From an uncultured Bacteroidota bacterium (GTDB taxonomy: Bacteria; Bacteroidota; Bacteroidia; Flavobacteriales_D; Parvicellaceae), in assembly GCA_902536695.1 (NCBI GenBank), contig CACAYQ010000003.1, positions 1 through 60,287 of the forward strand: DNA of 60,287 nucleotides, written 5' to 3'. Within the stretch, counting starts at the first letter, position 1, and every line of letters begins with the position of its first letter. The notes under the pieces are model-generated. The model did not search any database and was not told the origin of the DNA. It saw nothing but the letters and a program-made list of their open reading frames with translations. This document shows positions 38,121 to 45,910 of this stretch, piece by piece. The translations under genes were made by a program, and so were the position numbers.

Positions 38121-38200
38121 TTCATAAGTTTTAAACCATTAAAGTAAAAAAAAGTTAAGAAAGCAAAGGGAGGTTAGAGATATAGCTGGAAATATTAAAC

Positions 38201-38566
38201 TTAATTTTCACCTGAAAAAACATAATGATTATTTAAATTGTCATAGTAGACTAATGATAAATATAAACCAGTTGCAGTTCCTCCAATTTCTAATTCCAAG
38301 TTTGTATATGAATCACCATAATGGAAGTAAGTAACAGAACCAAAATATCTTTGTTTTTCAATTTCTATTTCATTGATATTAAAATAATCGCCTTCTATAG
38401 AAATTCTTTTATTGGATATTTCAGAAATTATAATATTGGAGTTCATGTATTTGATAGAGTCATTAATTGATATTTGTCCAATATAAGTTCCAGCAACCTT
38501 GTCAGAGTATTTATTACAACTTGCCAAGATCAACGTAGAAAATACAAATACTATAAGTTTGTTCAT
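38201..38566 (-). CDS. Small lipoprotein
   Basis: 121 aa; lipobox LILASC ends at residue 16. Predicted small beta-sandwich (GTYIGQISIND, YFGSVTYFHYGDS). Unrecognised. In cassette C5. Confidence 0.6.
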   Translation of the reverse strand: MNKLIVFVFSTLILASCNKYSDKVAGTYIGQISINDSIKYMNSNIIISEISNKRISIEGDYFNINEIEIEKQRYFGSVTYFHYGDSYTNLELEIGGTATGLYLSLVYYDNLNNHYVFSGEN

Positions 38567-38643
38567 TTTATGAGTTTTAAAATATTTTAATAAAAATTAA
38601 TCATATATTATTATGTAATTGTTAATCCAATTTTATAAATTAT

Positions 38644-38856
38644 TTAATTGACAGCATAAGATATTTGAATATTACCCAAACAAGGGTGAGTTATTGCTAT
38701 TTGTTCTTCTATATTTCCATGGTCTAAATTGCAAAAAGGTATCTCCCATTTAGTAGAATCACTGCCATATATGGAGCTATAAGAATGAACACTTATAGTT
38801 GATGGAATTAAACATTGTAGAGCAAGTAACAGAATTAATGTTTTATAGGTCTTCAT
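38644..38856 (-). CDS. Small secreted protein
   Basis: 70 aa with an N-terminal signal segment (TLILLLALQCLIPSTIS) and a short mature part with two cysteines. Nine nt downstream of the XRE regulator on the same strand. Might be a small peptide of unknown role or a decayed remnant. Confidence 0.45.
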   Translation of the reverse strand: MKTYKTLILLLALQCLIPSTISVHSYSSIYGSDSTKWEIPFCNLDHGNIEEQIAITHPCLGNIQISYAVN

Positions 38857-38865
38857 TTCTAAGCT

Positions 38866-39075
38866 TTATTTGCCTTCTAAACTAAATTCTAAAATGTCAC
38901 CTGGTTGGCATTCCAAAACTTTACATATTGACTCAAGTGTGGTAAATCTAATTGCTTTTGCCTTACCCTTTTTTAAAATAGATAAATTAGCCATGGTTAT
39001 TCCTACTTTTTGGGAAAGTTCAGTAAGGCTCATTTTTCTTTTAGCTAAGACAATATCTAAATTCACAATAATCAT
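38866..39075 (-). CDS. XRE-family regulator (YozG-like)
   Basis: 69 aa, almost all HTH: MSLTELSQKVGITMANLSILKKGK, then RFTTLESICKVLECQPGDILEF. The YozG/Cro type that is paired with DUF2975 membrane proteins, as here (3 nt apart). Confidence 0.88.
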   Translation of the reverse strand: MIIVNLDIVLAKRKMSLTELSQKVGITMANLSILKKGKAKAIRFTTLESICKVLECQPGDILEFSLEGK

Positions 39076-39078
39076 AGG

Positions 39079-39627
39079 TTAAATGGTTAAATCATTAAGT
39101 TTTTTCATTTTCGCTCCCTGAGAAAATATATGACTTAATACCCATAGGATCAAAGCAAAAATCGGTAGGCTTAATGAAATATTATCTGCCTGAAAATTTA
39201 AGTTTGAGGACAAACTATCGTTAAAACTACTATCAATGGTAATTAAAAACTCAGAAAAAATACCAACTAAAAAAATGGATAATAGTAAATATGAAATCCA
39301 CTTTAAAAATTTGATTGTTTCAATTTCAAAGTATTTACCATTGTATACCAAATTCATGAATTTTGAAAAAAAATGAGTAATTAATATAACTGGAGTGATA
39401 GCTAATGCAGTAATTATTAGTAGCCATAATTTCGATAAAAATGAAACTTCATTAAAGTTTTTATAGTTATTATCACCAAATTTTATGTCACCCTCCAAAT
39501 TGCCTCCGAACAAAAGATAAATAATAACAAATAATATAATTATAGATACCCCAACAGTGAACCAAAAAGATACTTTTGATAAGGTGTTTAGTAGTTTTAT
39601 ACTTCTAGGAATATGATTGTTTTTCAT
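39079..39627 (-). CDS. DUF2975 membrane protein
   Basis: 182 aa with four membrane helices (SFWFTVGVSIIILFVIIYLL, LWLLIITALAITPVILI and two more). DUF2975 proteins are coupled to small XRE regulators and may sense membrane state; the pairing is well known, the signal is not. First gene of cassette C5 on the minus strand. Confidence 0.82.
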   Translation of the reverse strand: MKNNHIPRSIKLLNTLSKVSFWFTVGVSIIILFVIIYLLFGGNLEGDIKFGDNNYKNFNEVSFLSKLWLLIITALAITPVILITHFFSKFMNLVYNGKYFEIETIKFLKWISYLLLSIFLVGIFSEFLITIDSSFNDSLSSNLNFQADNISLSLPIFALILWVLSHIFSQGAKMKKLNDLTI

Positions 39628-39757
39628 CTTAAATATTAATTTTAGTAAAGATAATAAAATTATTGATAAACAATAAATATTTATTATAAAACAATAAATT
39701 ACATAATGAATTTACTCTTAAAAATAGGGTTATATAAGCACATTTAGCGACTTAAAA

Positions 39758-39850
39758 TGTTTGACCTATGTTTGACCTCCGGATTTTCGATTTTGTAACT
39801 AATTGGAAATAAATAGGTTACAAGCAGGGTTCGAAACCCTCCGGCTCCAC
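39758..39850 (+). repeat. Junction J6 (intact)
   Basis: Arm repeats at 39758 and 39769, TTGTAAC/GTTACAA, core 39827-39850 identical to the ssrA end. It is preceded by ataagcacattt, also found before J3. Confidence 0.9.
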
Positions 39851-40060
39851 CTTGTGGGACAGTTTCAATTTTTTCGAAAACTGTCCCTTATTTTTTTCTT
39901 CTAAGTTCTTGTCTGTCTGTAAGATATATCTAAGTGCATCGTTGATTCTAGGTGTTCGACATTTTTTTCCATCAAATTGTAGTTTTTCTGGAAAAATCGA
40001 ACTTATAATTTCCTGTTTTTGAGCCACAGTTGATTTATCATGTGGGCAATATTTTCTTCA
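39851..40060 (-). pseudogene. Relic of a serine recombinase C-terminus
   Basis: A minus-strand frame encodes QEIISSIFPEKLQFDGKK and RTPRINDALRYIL, the tail typical of Bacteroidota large serine recombinases (SIFPEKL...YRTPRxNxA). No start or catalytic domain; the frame opens right after a stop at 40060 and then runs into the J6 core, where it reads VEPEGFEP, the antisense of the tmRNA end. A leftover of another mobile element. Confidence 0.6.
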
Positions 40061-40063
40061 TGT

Positions 40064-40639
40064 TTAACCATGACAGTTAGTGGTTATAAAGAGTTTGTTT
40101 TTGCACGATTCCTCAGCAAGAGCGATTCGTATCACCTCTGCATAGCCCAGTGCAATTCGGAATGAATTTTCGAGTGGTAAATCTAGTACAAAACTGATAA
40201 AACTCCGGATACAACCGGCATGAGTAATGATAACTACATTTTTATACTCGGTTGTTTGTAGTTCCTCCATAAATGAAACAATACGTTGATGCAATTCTGC
40301 ATAGGATTCAGCACCTCCTGCTTTTTCATTTACAAAATCCTGCATCCATACTGAAAGTGATGTTGGTTCGATTTTATCCCATGATTTATTTTCCCATTCA
40401 CCAAAATTCAATTCCATCAATCTGTCATCAAACACAGGATCATTGCTTAGTTTTGCCGCCAGTTTTGAGCATCGTTGCAATGGGCTTGAATATACTTTAT
40501 CGAATTGTTTGGGCAATTTTTTTAGAATGGCTATAAACTCCTTTTCAAACAAATGCTCCTCAGGAGGTAAATCAGTTTGCCCGTAGCAAATGCCTTTTTC
40601 TATTGCTGGATTTGTATGTCTGATTAAATGAACTTCCAT
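40064..40639 (-). CDS. cobC: Histidine phosphatase, probable alpha-ribazole phosphatase
   Basis: 191 aa phosphoglycerate-mutase-like phosphatase. Catalytic RHT near the N-terminus (MEVHLIRHTNPAI) and VVIITHAGCIRSF. By context, CobC removes the phosphate from alpha-ribazole-5'-P or adenosylcobalamin-5'-P. ATG at 40639 gives the standard MEVHLIRHT start and overlaps cobS by 16 nt. Last gene of the B12 operon. Confidence 0.82.
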   Translation of the reverse strand: MEVHLIRHTNPAIEKGICYGQTDLPPEEHLFEKEFIAILKKLPKQFDKVYSSPLQRCSKLAAKLSNDPVFDDRLMELNFGEWENKSWDKIEPTSLSVWMQDFVNEKAGGAESYAELHQRIVSFMEELQTTEYKNVVIITHAGCIRSFISFVLDLPLENSFRIALGYAEVIRIALAEESCKNKLFITTNCHG

Positions 40640-41394
40640 ACACCAAGACAATAGATTAAGGTTACCACTTCATTAATTTGTTGGGCAGCGCCCAGGCAAT
40701 CGCCCGTGTAGCCATCAATCCACTTTTGAAAATAAGCAGCCAGATAAACCTTCATGCCATAAACCGGAACAAACACTGCCACTATCCACCAGTTATTGAA
40801 TAAAACAAGGGCTGGCAGCACCCAAACACTTCCTATTAATAGGTTTTTAAAGGTAAGCTCCTTGGCTATGGGTTTGATTTTACTGCTGGCATCTTCGCGT
40901 GAATAACTGTGCGTGTAAACAATCGTTAATGAACTCCAACGACTTAGCACATGTGCCAGAACCAAGCTTTTAAGTGCAAACCATTGATTTAATTCAAGCA
41001 AGGAAATAAGTACAGCCATTTTTAAAGCAAATAATAAAATAAATCCAACCACAGAATAAGTGCCTACACGACTGTCTTTCATGATTTCAAGAATTTGGGA
41101 TTTGGTCCAGCCACCGCCGAAACCATCGCACACATCTCCAAAGCCATCTTCATGAAAAGCGCCTGTCATCAATACAGAAACTGCCAGAGCCAATATTACG
41201 CACACTGAAATAGGAAGGATGAAAAGACTGCCGTATATTACAAGTGCCATAGCCAAACCTATCAGCCAACCAATCAACGGAAAATATCGCGTTGCCTTAT
41301 TGAGATAATCTTCCGAATGGTCCACCCAAACCGGGCATGGAATGCGAGTATAGAACATCAATGCGGTAAAAAATATGCGTAATTCTTTTTTCAT
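40624..41394 (-). CDS. cobS: Adenosylcobinamide-GDP ribazoletransferase
   Basis: 256 aa membrane enzyme that joins activated cobinamide and alpha-ribazole. Signature HEDGFGDVCDGFGGGWTK (about residues 81-98) and TRYFPLIGWLIGL. Overlaps cobT by 4 nt. Confidence 0.94.
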   Translation of the reverse strand: MKKELRIFFTALMFYTRIPCPVWVDHSEDYLNKATRYFPLIGWLIGLAMALVIYGSLFILPISVCVILALAVSVLMTGAFHEDGFGDVCDGFGGGWTKSQILEIMKDSRVGTYSVVGFILLFALKMAVLISLLELNQWFALKSLVLAHVLSRWSSLTIVYTHSYSREDASSKIKPIAKELTFKNLLIGSVWVLPALVLFNNWWIVAVFVPVYGMKVYLAAYFQKWIDGYTGDCLGAAQQINEVVTLIYCLGVWKFI

Positions 41395-42392
41395 TTTTTA
41401 TTTGTTACACCTGCATTTTCAAAACTTGCCATTTCATTCATAAACCTTACGGCACTTTCAATAATGGGGTATGCCAAGGCGCAACCCGTTCCTTCTCCTA
41501 GTCGCAGACCTAAATTTAAAACTGGCTTCTCCCCTAAATAATTAAGTAATAAAGCATGGCCTTTTTCATCGCTCAAATGGCAAGACAAGGCATTGTTTTT
41601 TATGGCAGGGTTGATGTTGAATGCACACAGATACGCACAACCTGCAATAAATCCATCTATGAGCAGCAACATGTTTTTATCATATGCGGCAAGCATTGCT
41701 CCGCACATTTGGGCAATTTCAAATCCTCCGAAATACTGCAATGCTTCTATAGCATTTGTAGGTTGATCATGCTTTTTTTGAACTTCTAGAAGTGTATTTA
41801 TTTTAAAAGATAGTTGTTTATCATTTAAACCCGCTCCTTTTCCAGCACATTGTTCTAAAGGAATGCCGCTGATTGAACTCATTAATAAACTAGCCGAAGA
41901 AGTATTGCCAATGCCCATTTCGCCAAAGCCTACCACATTACAACCTTCTTTATGTAGTTCCTTCACTATTATTTCTGCTTTTTCAAAGCAGTTTATTAAA
42001 TGTGCTTCAGTCATGGCAGGTTTCTCCAGCATATTAGCAGTGCCCTTTGCAATTTTAGCATCTACAAGTACTTCGTTAGGATCAAATTCATAATTAACTC
42101 CTGCGTCAATTACTTTAAGGTTTATGCCATGCTGTTTGCAAAAAACATTAATAGCTGCACCACCGTTTAAGAAGTTTAGCACCATCTGAGAGGTTACTTC
42201 TTGCGGGTAGGCACTCACTCCGCATTTGGCAATGCCGTGGTCGGCTGCAAAAACAAGCATGGTTGGATTTTTCAGTTCCGGCTTTTCACTTTGTTGAACA
42301 AGACAAATTTTGGCTGCTATTTCTTCCAGCATCGCCAATGATCCTATGGGCTTTGTTTTGTGGTCAATTATATGTTGAATACGTTCGATCAT
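41391..42392 (-). CDS. cobT: Nicotinate-nucleotide-dimethylbenzimidazole phosphoribosyltransferase
   Basis: 333 aa. Makes alpha-ribazole phosphate, the lower ligand of B12. KTKPIGSLAMLEEIA, FAADHGIAKCGVSAYPQEVT, NFLNGGAAINVFC and GFGEMGIGNTSSASLL are CobT signatures; the catalytic Glu lies in the C-terminal LGEGTGCALA region. In the middle of the operon. Confidence 0.96.
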   Translation of the reverse strand: MIERIQHIIDHKTKPIGSLAMLEEIAAKICLVQQSEKPELKNPTMLVFAADHGIAKCGVSAYPQEVTSQMVLNFLNGGAAINVFCKQHGINLKVIDAGVNYEFDPNEVLVDAKIAKGTANMLEKPAMTEAHLINCFEKAEIIVKELHKEGCNVVGFGEMGIGNTSSASLLMSSISGIPLEQCAGKGAGLNDKQLSFKINTLLEVQKKHDQPTNAIEALQYFGGFEIAQMCGAMLAAYDKNMLLLIDGFIAGCAYLCAFNINPAIKNNALSCHLSDEKGHALLLNYLGEKPVLNLGLRLGEGTGCALAYPIIESAVRFMNEMASFENAGVTNKK

Positions 42393-42395
42393 ATT

Positions 42396-43091
42396 TTAAT
42401 TTACAGGCAGTAAATCGCAAAACCAAAAACTGCTTTTTGTTCCATTATTGTTATATTCCCTTAAAATCGTTTCACCCTTTGTGAAGGCCACTTCTTTTTT
42501 ATAGTAGGGAGCATAAAAGCAAAACGTATGAAACTCCCCGTTTTCTCCACAAGGGTCAATACCTAAAGGCAAATCATTAATGAAATCCTCGTCAATTACT
42601 TTACCTGCAAATGATTTATCAAGCAAAGTCGCATTTACACACACTACCACTGCTTTGAAACCTGAATCAATAAATTCATGCATTAACTCTTTTGTATTTC
42701 TTTTCCAAAGCGGAAAAGCACATTGAATTGCGAAGGCTTGCAATTGTTGCTCTCGATACTTCTTTAAATCTTCCAGAAAAATATCACCAAAGCCTGAATG
42801 GGTAAAACCTTTATTTTTTAAATCCTGCACCTTTGAGCGCATAAGGTTTTCGTAGGTCTGATTATCCGTTTGTTCGGGCAGCAGCAGTTGTTCGTTTATT
42901 ATACCAATGGCTTTTAACTGCTTATTCAAAAGTTCAGTGCGCAAGCCGTGCATACTTACCCGATTGTGATGTGCATTGATCGATGTGAGCAAACACTCTA
43001 TGCTAAAGCGTTCATCCTGCAACAAATAATGCAGGGCCAAGGCTGAATCTTTCCCAGTACTCCAATTGAAATATGTTTTATACTGAGGCAT
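42396..43091 (-). CDS. Dph6-like PP-loop ATPase in B12 operon
   Basis: 231 aa. PP-loop FNWSTGKDSALALHYLL near residue 8 and a diphthine-ammonia-ligase-like fold (GFTHSGFGDIFLEDLKKYRE, PLWKRNT, GIDPCGENGEFHTF). Bacteria lack diphthamide; such genes recur in Bacteroidota B12 clusters, where an amidation or precursor role is plausible but not shown. Starts inside the end of the membrane protein gene (14-nt overlap). Confidence 0.78.
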   Translation of the reverse strand: MPQYKTYFNWSTGKDSALALHYLLQDERFSIECLLTSINAHHNRVSMHGLRTELLNKQLKAIGIINEQLLLPEQTDNQTYENLMRSKVQDLKNKGFTHSGFGDIFLEDLKKYREQQLQAFAIQCAFPLWKRNTKELMHEFIDSGFKAVVVCVNATLLDKSFAGKVIDEDFINDLPLGIDPCGENGEFHTFCFYAPYYKKEVAFTKGETILREYNNNGTKSSFWFCDLLPVN

Positions 43092-43650
43092 TTCTTAATT
43101 TTAATACAGGAAATTGTTTTTGTGCCATTGCAAATACTCCAAACAATACGCCTGAGTAAAATAAATCTCCGAAAAATGTTCCTTTCAAAAACGGAATACC
43201 TGCGGCATAGCAAGTCATTAAGCCTTCAAATGTTTTCGGATACATCGTTCCGTCCGCCCACACGCCAAAATTTGAAACCAAAAAGAAAATTGCGGTAGAC
43301 GTTAATGCTCCTGCAAATACTCTTTGTGGATTAGTTTTCTGCAAAATGAAAATTCCTGCAAGCGTGATGAAAAGGTAACTGCCGTATTGCCAATAGAACC
43401 CTTTATAAAACCAGGTAAATTCAGGGTAATATTGTGCATAGATTAGATTATTAATAAACAAATCGCTTAACCAGGTGGTAGCTGTAGGAATTAAGAACGC
43501 TTGCCACTTTTTTGCGAAATAAGCCGCACCAAATAATCCGATAGCACCAAGTGGTGAAAAATTGGGCATGTGGGGAGTGATGCGACTGAAAGCTGCTAAA
43601 ACAATAAGCAGCGTCAATACACTAAAACGAAGGTTGATGGATTGTTTCAT
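43078..43650 (-). CDS. DUF6580-like membrane protein (ECF S-component-like)
   Basis: 190 aa with about five helices. NFSPLGAIGLFGAAYFAKKW is the DUF6580 motif. In B12 operons such proteins are predicted substrate-binding components of vitamin uptake (ECF type); no energising module is in the window, so this is inference. Confidence 0.68.
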   Translation of the reverse strand: MKQSINLRFSVLTLLIVLAAFSRITPHMPNFSPLGAIGLFGAAYFAKKWQAFLIPTATTWLSDLFINNLIYAQYYPEFTWFYKGFYWQYGSYLFITLAGIFILQKTNPQRVFAGALTSTAIFFLVSNFGVWADGTMYPKTFEGLMTCYAAGIPFLKGTFFGDLFYSGVLFGVFAMAQKQFPVLKLRNASV

Positions 43651-43655
43651 ATTGA

Positions 43656-44696
43656 TTAATTTTTGAAATAAAAGTCACCGGGAATTATTCCGGCTAAATA
43701 CGTTTTTACTAAAGTTCCATTGGCTTGATACACATAAATTTTCCCACGCTGAACATAGTCAATGGCATCAGCCACTAAAATTTCTTTGGTTTGGGGATGA
43801 ATACCAAGCCCATAAAAATTTCTTCCATCTGTGGGTATCAAAGTTGTTGAAGGAAGCGCATTAGCATTTATCGGCATTTGAACCACGCCTTCATTCAAAA
43901 AATACAATGTGTCGTTGGTGCCGTTTATATCCAATCTTCTGGGTAAATCATTTGCGAGGTTAAACGTAAAAGAAATCTCAACCGTATTTTCAATGGGATT
44001 GATGCGATGGAGTGTTGCATTGATGTTATTGCTGTTACTGCCACTGCACAGTACCCAAAGTTTGCCGTTCCGGTCTTCTATAATAGAGTTAGCCCCTGCA
44101 CCAATTTCTATGCTGTCTGTAAGTTGATCGTTCATGGTATTGATAATGTACAATTGATTTCGTTCTCTGTTGGTTACAAAGGCTTTGCCATAAGCCAACA
44201 CTAATTCTTCTGTCCAGCCAGCACAGGCAATTTCGCCTGTACGTTGGTTGCTGCTTAGGTCAACAATCGAAATGGCATCATCATATAAGTCGGTAACATA
44301 GGCTTTGCTATTGCTTACAGGTAAAAAATATCGTGGCGAGTTGAATCCGGTGATGGTTGCAACTGATACAAAAGTATTTGCATTGACCACCTCAATTTTG
44401 TTGGAATTATTTACCACAATATAAGCCAAGCCATTAAAAAAATACATGGATTGGCACACGTCACCCAAAGGTCTATTATTGGTAGGTTCAAATAAATCAG
44501 GTACAGCATCCGCCAATCCTTCTTCATAGAAACTCACCGCGGCATTGCCAAATTGAAAGTTGCCTTCGTTGGTTATATATACACCATCTTCACTGCCCGT
44601 AAGAATCGGATTTTCAGGTAAAGGTGGTATATCTTTTCTACATGCTTGTAGAAAAATGATAACCAAGAATAAACTCCATATTCGCTTTCTAATCAT
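43656..44696 (-). CDS. Surface beta-propeller lipoprotein, BtuG-like
   Basis: 346 aa. Lipobox FLQAC (about residues 15-19). The rest is a YncE-like seven-bladed propeller (DUF5074) with repeats such as VVNNSNKIEVVNANTF, AYVTDLYDDAISIVD and AFVTNRERNQLYIIN. In Bacteroides BtuG is such a propeller that binds B12 very tightly and caps BtuB. The context (B12 riboswitch, BtuB) supports that role here. Overlaps the next gene by 8 nt. Confidence 0.75.
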   Translation of the reverse strand: MIRKRIWSLFLVIIFLQACRKDIPPLPENPILTGSEDGVYITNEGNFQFGNAAVSFYEEGLADAVPDLFEPTNNRPLGDVCQSMYFFNGLAYIVVNNSNKIEVVNANTFVSVATITGFNSPRYFLPVSNSKAYVTDLYDDAISIVDLSSNQRTGEIACAGWTEELVLAYGKAFVTNRERNQLYIINTMNDQLTDSIEIGAGANSIIEDRNGKLWVLCSGSNSNNINATLHRINPIENTVEISFTFNLANDLPRRLDINGTNDTLYFLNEGVVQMPINANALPSTTLIPTDGRNFYGLGIHPQTKEILVADAIDYVQRGKIYVYQANGTLVKTYLAGIIPGDFYFKN

Positions 44697-45684
44697 TTTG
44701 TATGAGTAATCTTTGAGTAATATTTCCCTGTGTAGTTTGAATGTTTAAATAATACATACCTGGCTGATAACCGCTTAAATCTAGCGAAAGTTGACTATTT
44801 TGTTTTTCTTCAGAAGAAATTGTAGAGATTTGCCCTAACGCGTTGATTAAATTAATTTCCTGTATAAGTGTATTTTCGAAAAATTGAATAGTTACAAAAG
44901 TATGCGCAGGGTTAGGAAACACTTGAACATTTTTTGAGAAAATGTGTGTTTCCACACTCACTGTACTTTGTTCGATCACACCTACAGCATCCAAATCAAA
45001 ACCGCTTGAAGCAAAGGGAGTATTCCACGGGTCGTTTATTTTGTTACCCAACTGATCGAATGTGGCAAACGAATCTTGAATACAGCCAACTACATCAATC
45101 ACTTTTACATGTGTAATTGCATTCACATTCAAACCCGCTTGATTTGCAAGTTCATCTAAGTCAAAAGGAGTCCCATATTGTGCCCGATATTTTCCCGCAA
45201 GGTTATTTATTTTAGTGGCATCTATATTACCAAAACCTCCCACTTGCACAATGTCTTGTGTAAGCGAAGTGGCAGGAAAACGGAAAAAATTGATTCCATC
45301 AGAGCTGACCTCTACAAAAGCTAATTCCAAAAAATCGTCACTGAAACTGTTTTCAAAAACAGCAAAATCCCAGCCCAGTCCATTGTCTATGGGTTCATCA
45401 AAAGTGAGGATACCATAGCCTCCATCTCCCAAACTTACTACGCCACTGCTACCGCCAGCCATTCCAATAGCCATAGAGCTGTCTCCTACCGAAGCAAAAC
45501 CTAAAGAAGTATTTGAAATATCTTGATAACCTCTTACAACGGTGCAACCACTTGCCCATGATGTAATAATAGAACTGTCTTTAAAAATAGCCGTAGAGCT
45601 GGGCTGTCCTGCGGGCGGGGCAAATTGAGCATAGGAGCACTTGGCACCTATGCTTATTAATGTGATTAGAATAAATGATTTCAT
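44689..45684 (-). CDS. T9SS-sorted surface protein in B12 operon
   Basis: 331 aa. Signal peptide ends at SYAQ, a beta-sandwich region with SLGDGGYGILTFDEPI, LGWDFAVFENSF and FDLDAVGVIE (a motif of cell-surface proteins found by BtuB), and a type A sorting tail (VQVFPNPAHTFVTIQF ... GMYYLNIQT). Start overlaps the truncated gene upstream (ATGA). Probably helps bind or hold corrinoids at the surface. Confidence 0.75.
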   Translation of the reverse strand: MKSFILITLISIGAKCSYAQFAPPAGQPSSTAIFKDSSIITSWASGCTVVRGYQDISNTSLGFASVGDSSMAIGMAGGSSGVVSLGDGGYGILTFDEPIDNGLGWDFAVFENSFSDDFLELAFVEVSSDGINFFRFPATSLTQDIVQVGGFGNIDATKINNLAGKYRAQYGTPFDLDELANQAGLNVNAITHVKVIDVVGCIQDSFATFDQLGNKINDPWNTPFASSGFDLDAVGVIEQSTVSVETHIFSKNVQVFPNPAHTFVTIQFFENTLIQEINLINALGQISTISSEEKQNSQLSLDLSGYQPGMYYLNIQTTQGNITQRLLIQND

Positions 45685-45899
45685 TTTTTCAAAAATCTTG
45701 AATGGTTGATATTAGAGACTCTAGAAATTATCAAATTATTTTCCCAAGTGGCGTCCTGAAAATCTACTACTAAAATAGAAGAATCTGTTCCCCTGCCTGT
45801 CCAGTATTGAGCATCTGATAAGGTAAACTGTGCTTTAATCGTGGTGCTGCACAGTAAAATGAATAAGGCAAACATTAATTGTTGAAATTGTTTTTTCAT
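45681..45899 (-). pseudogene. Truncated surface-protein gene (72 aa)
   Basis: Signal peptide, then FTLSDAQYWTGRGTDSSILV and VDFQDATWENN, the first part of the larger surface proteins (KYWVGTGTD..VxDFQDG) common in B12 operons, and then an unrelated tail HSRFLKK. The usual mature domain is missing, so an internal deletion is likely. It still ends with an ATGA overlap to the next gene, keeping translational coupling. Confidence 0.6.
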
Positions 45900-45910
45900 T
45901 ATTTTTTGAT

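Noticed and set aside
38159-38200. Possible further junction (tagctggaaata)
   Set aside because: Only about 12 nt similar to the arm region, with no TGTTTGACCT and no core.
39818-40027. A 69-aa minus-strand reading frame as an intact gene
   Set aside because: Its end VEPEGFEP is the antisense of the tmRNA 3' end and its body is the tail of a serine recombinase, so I list it as a relic.
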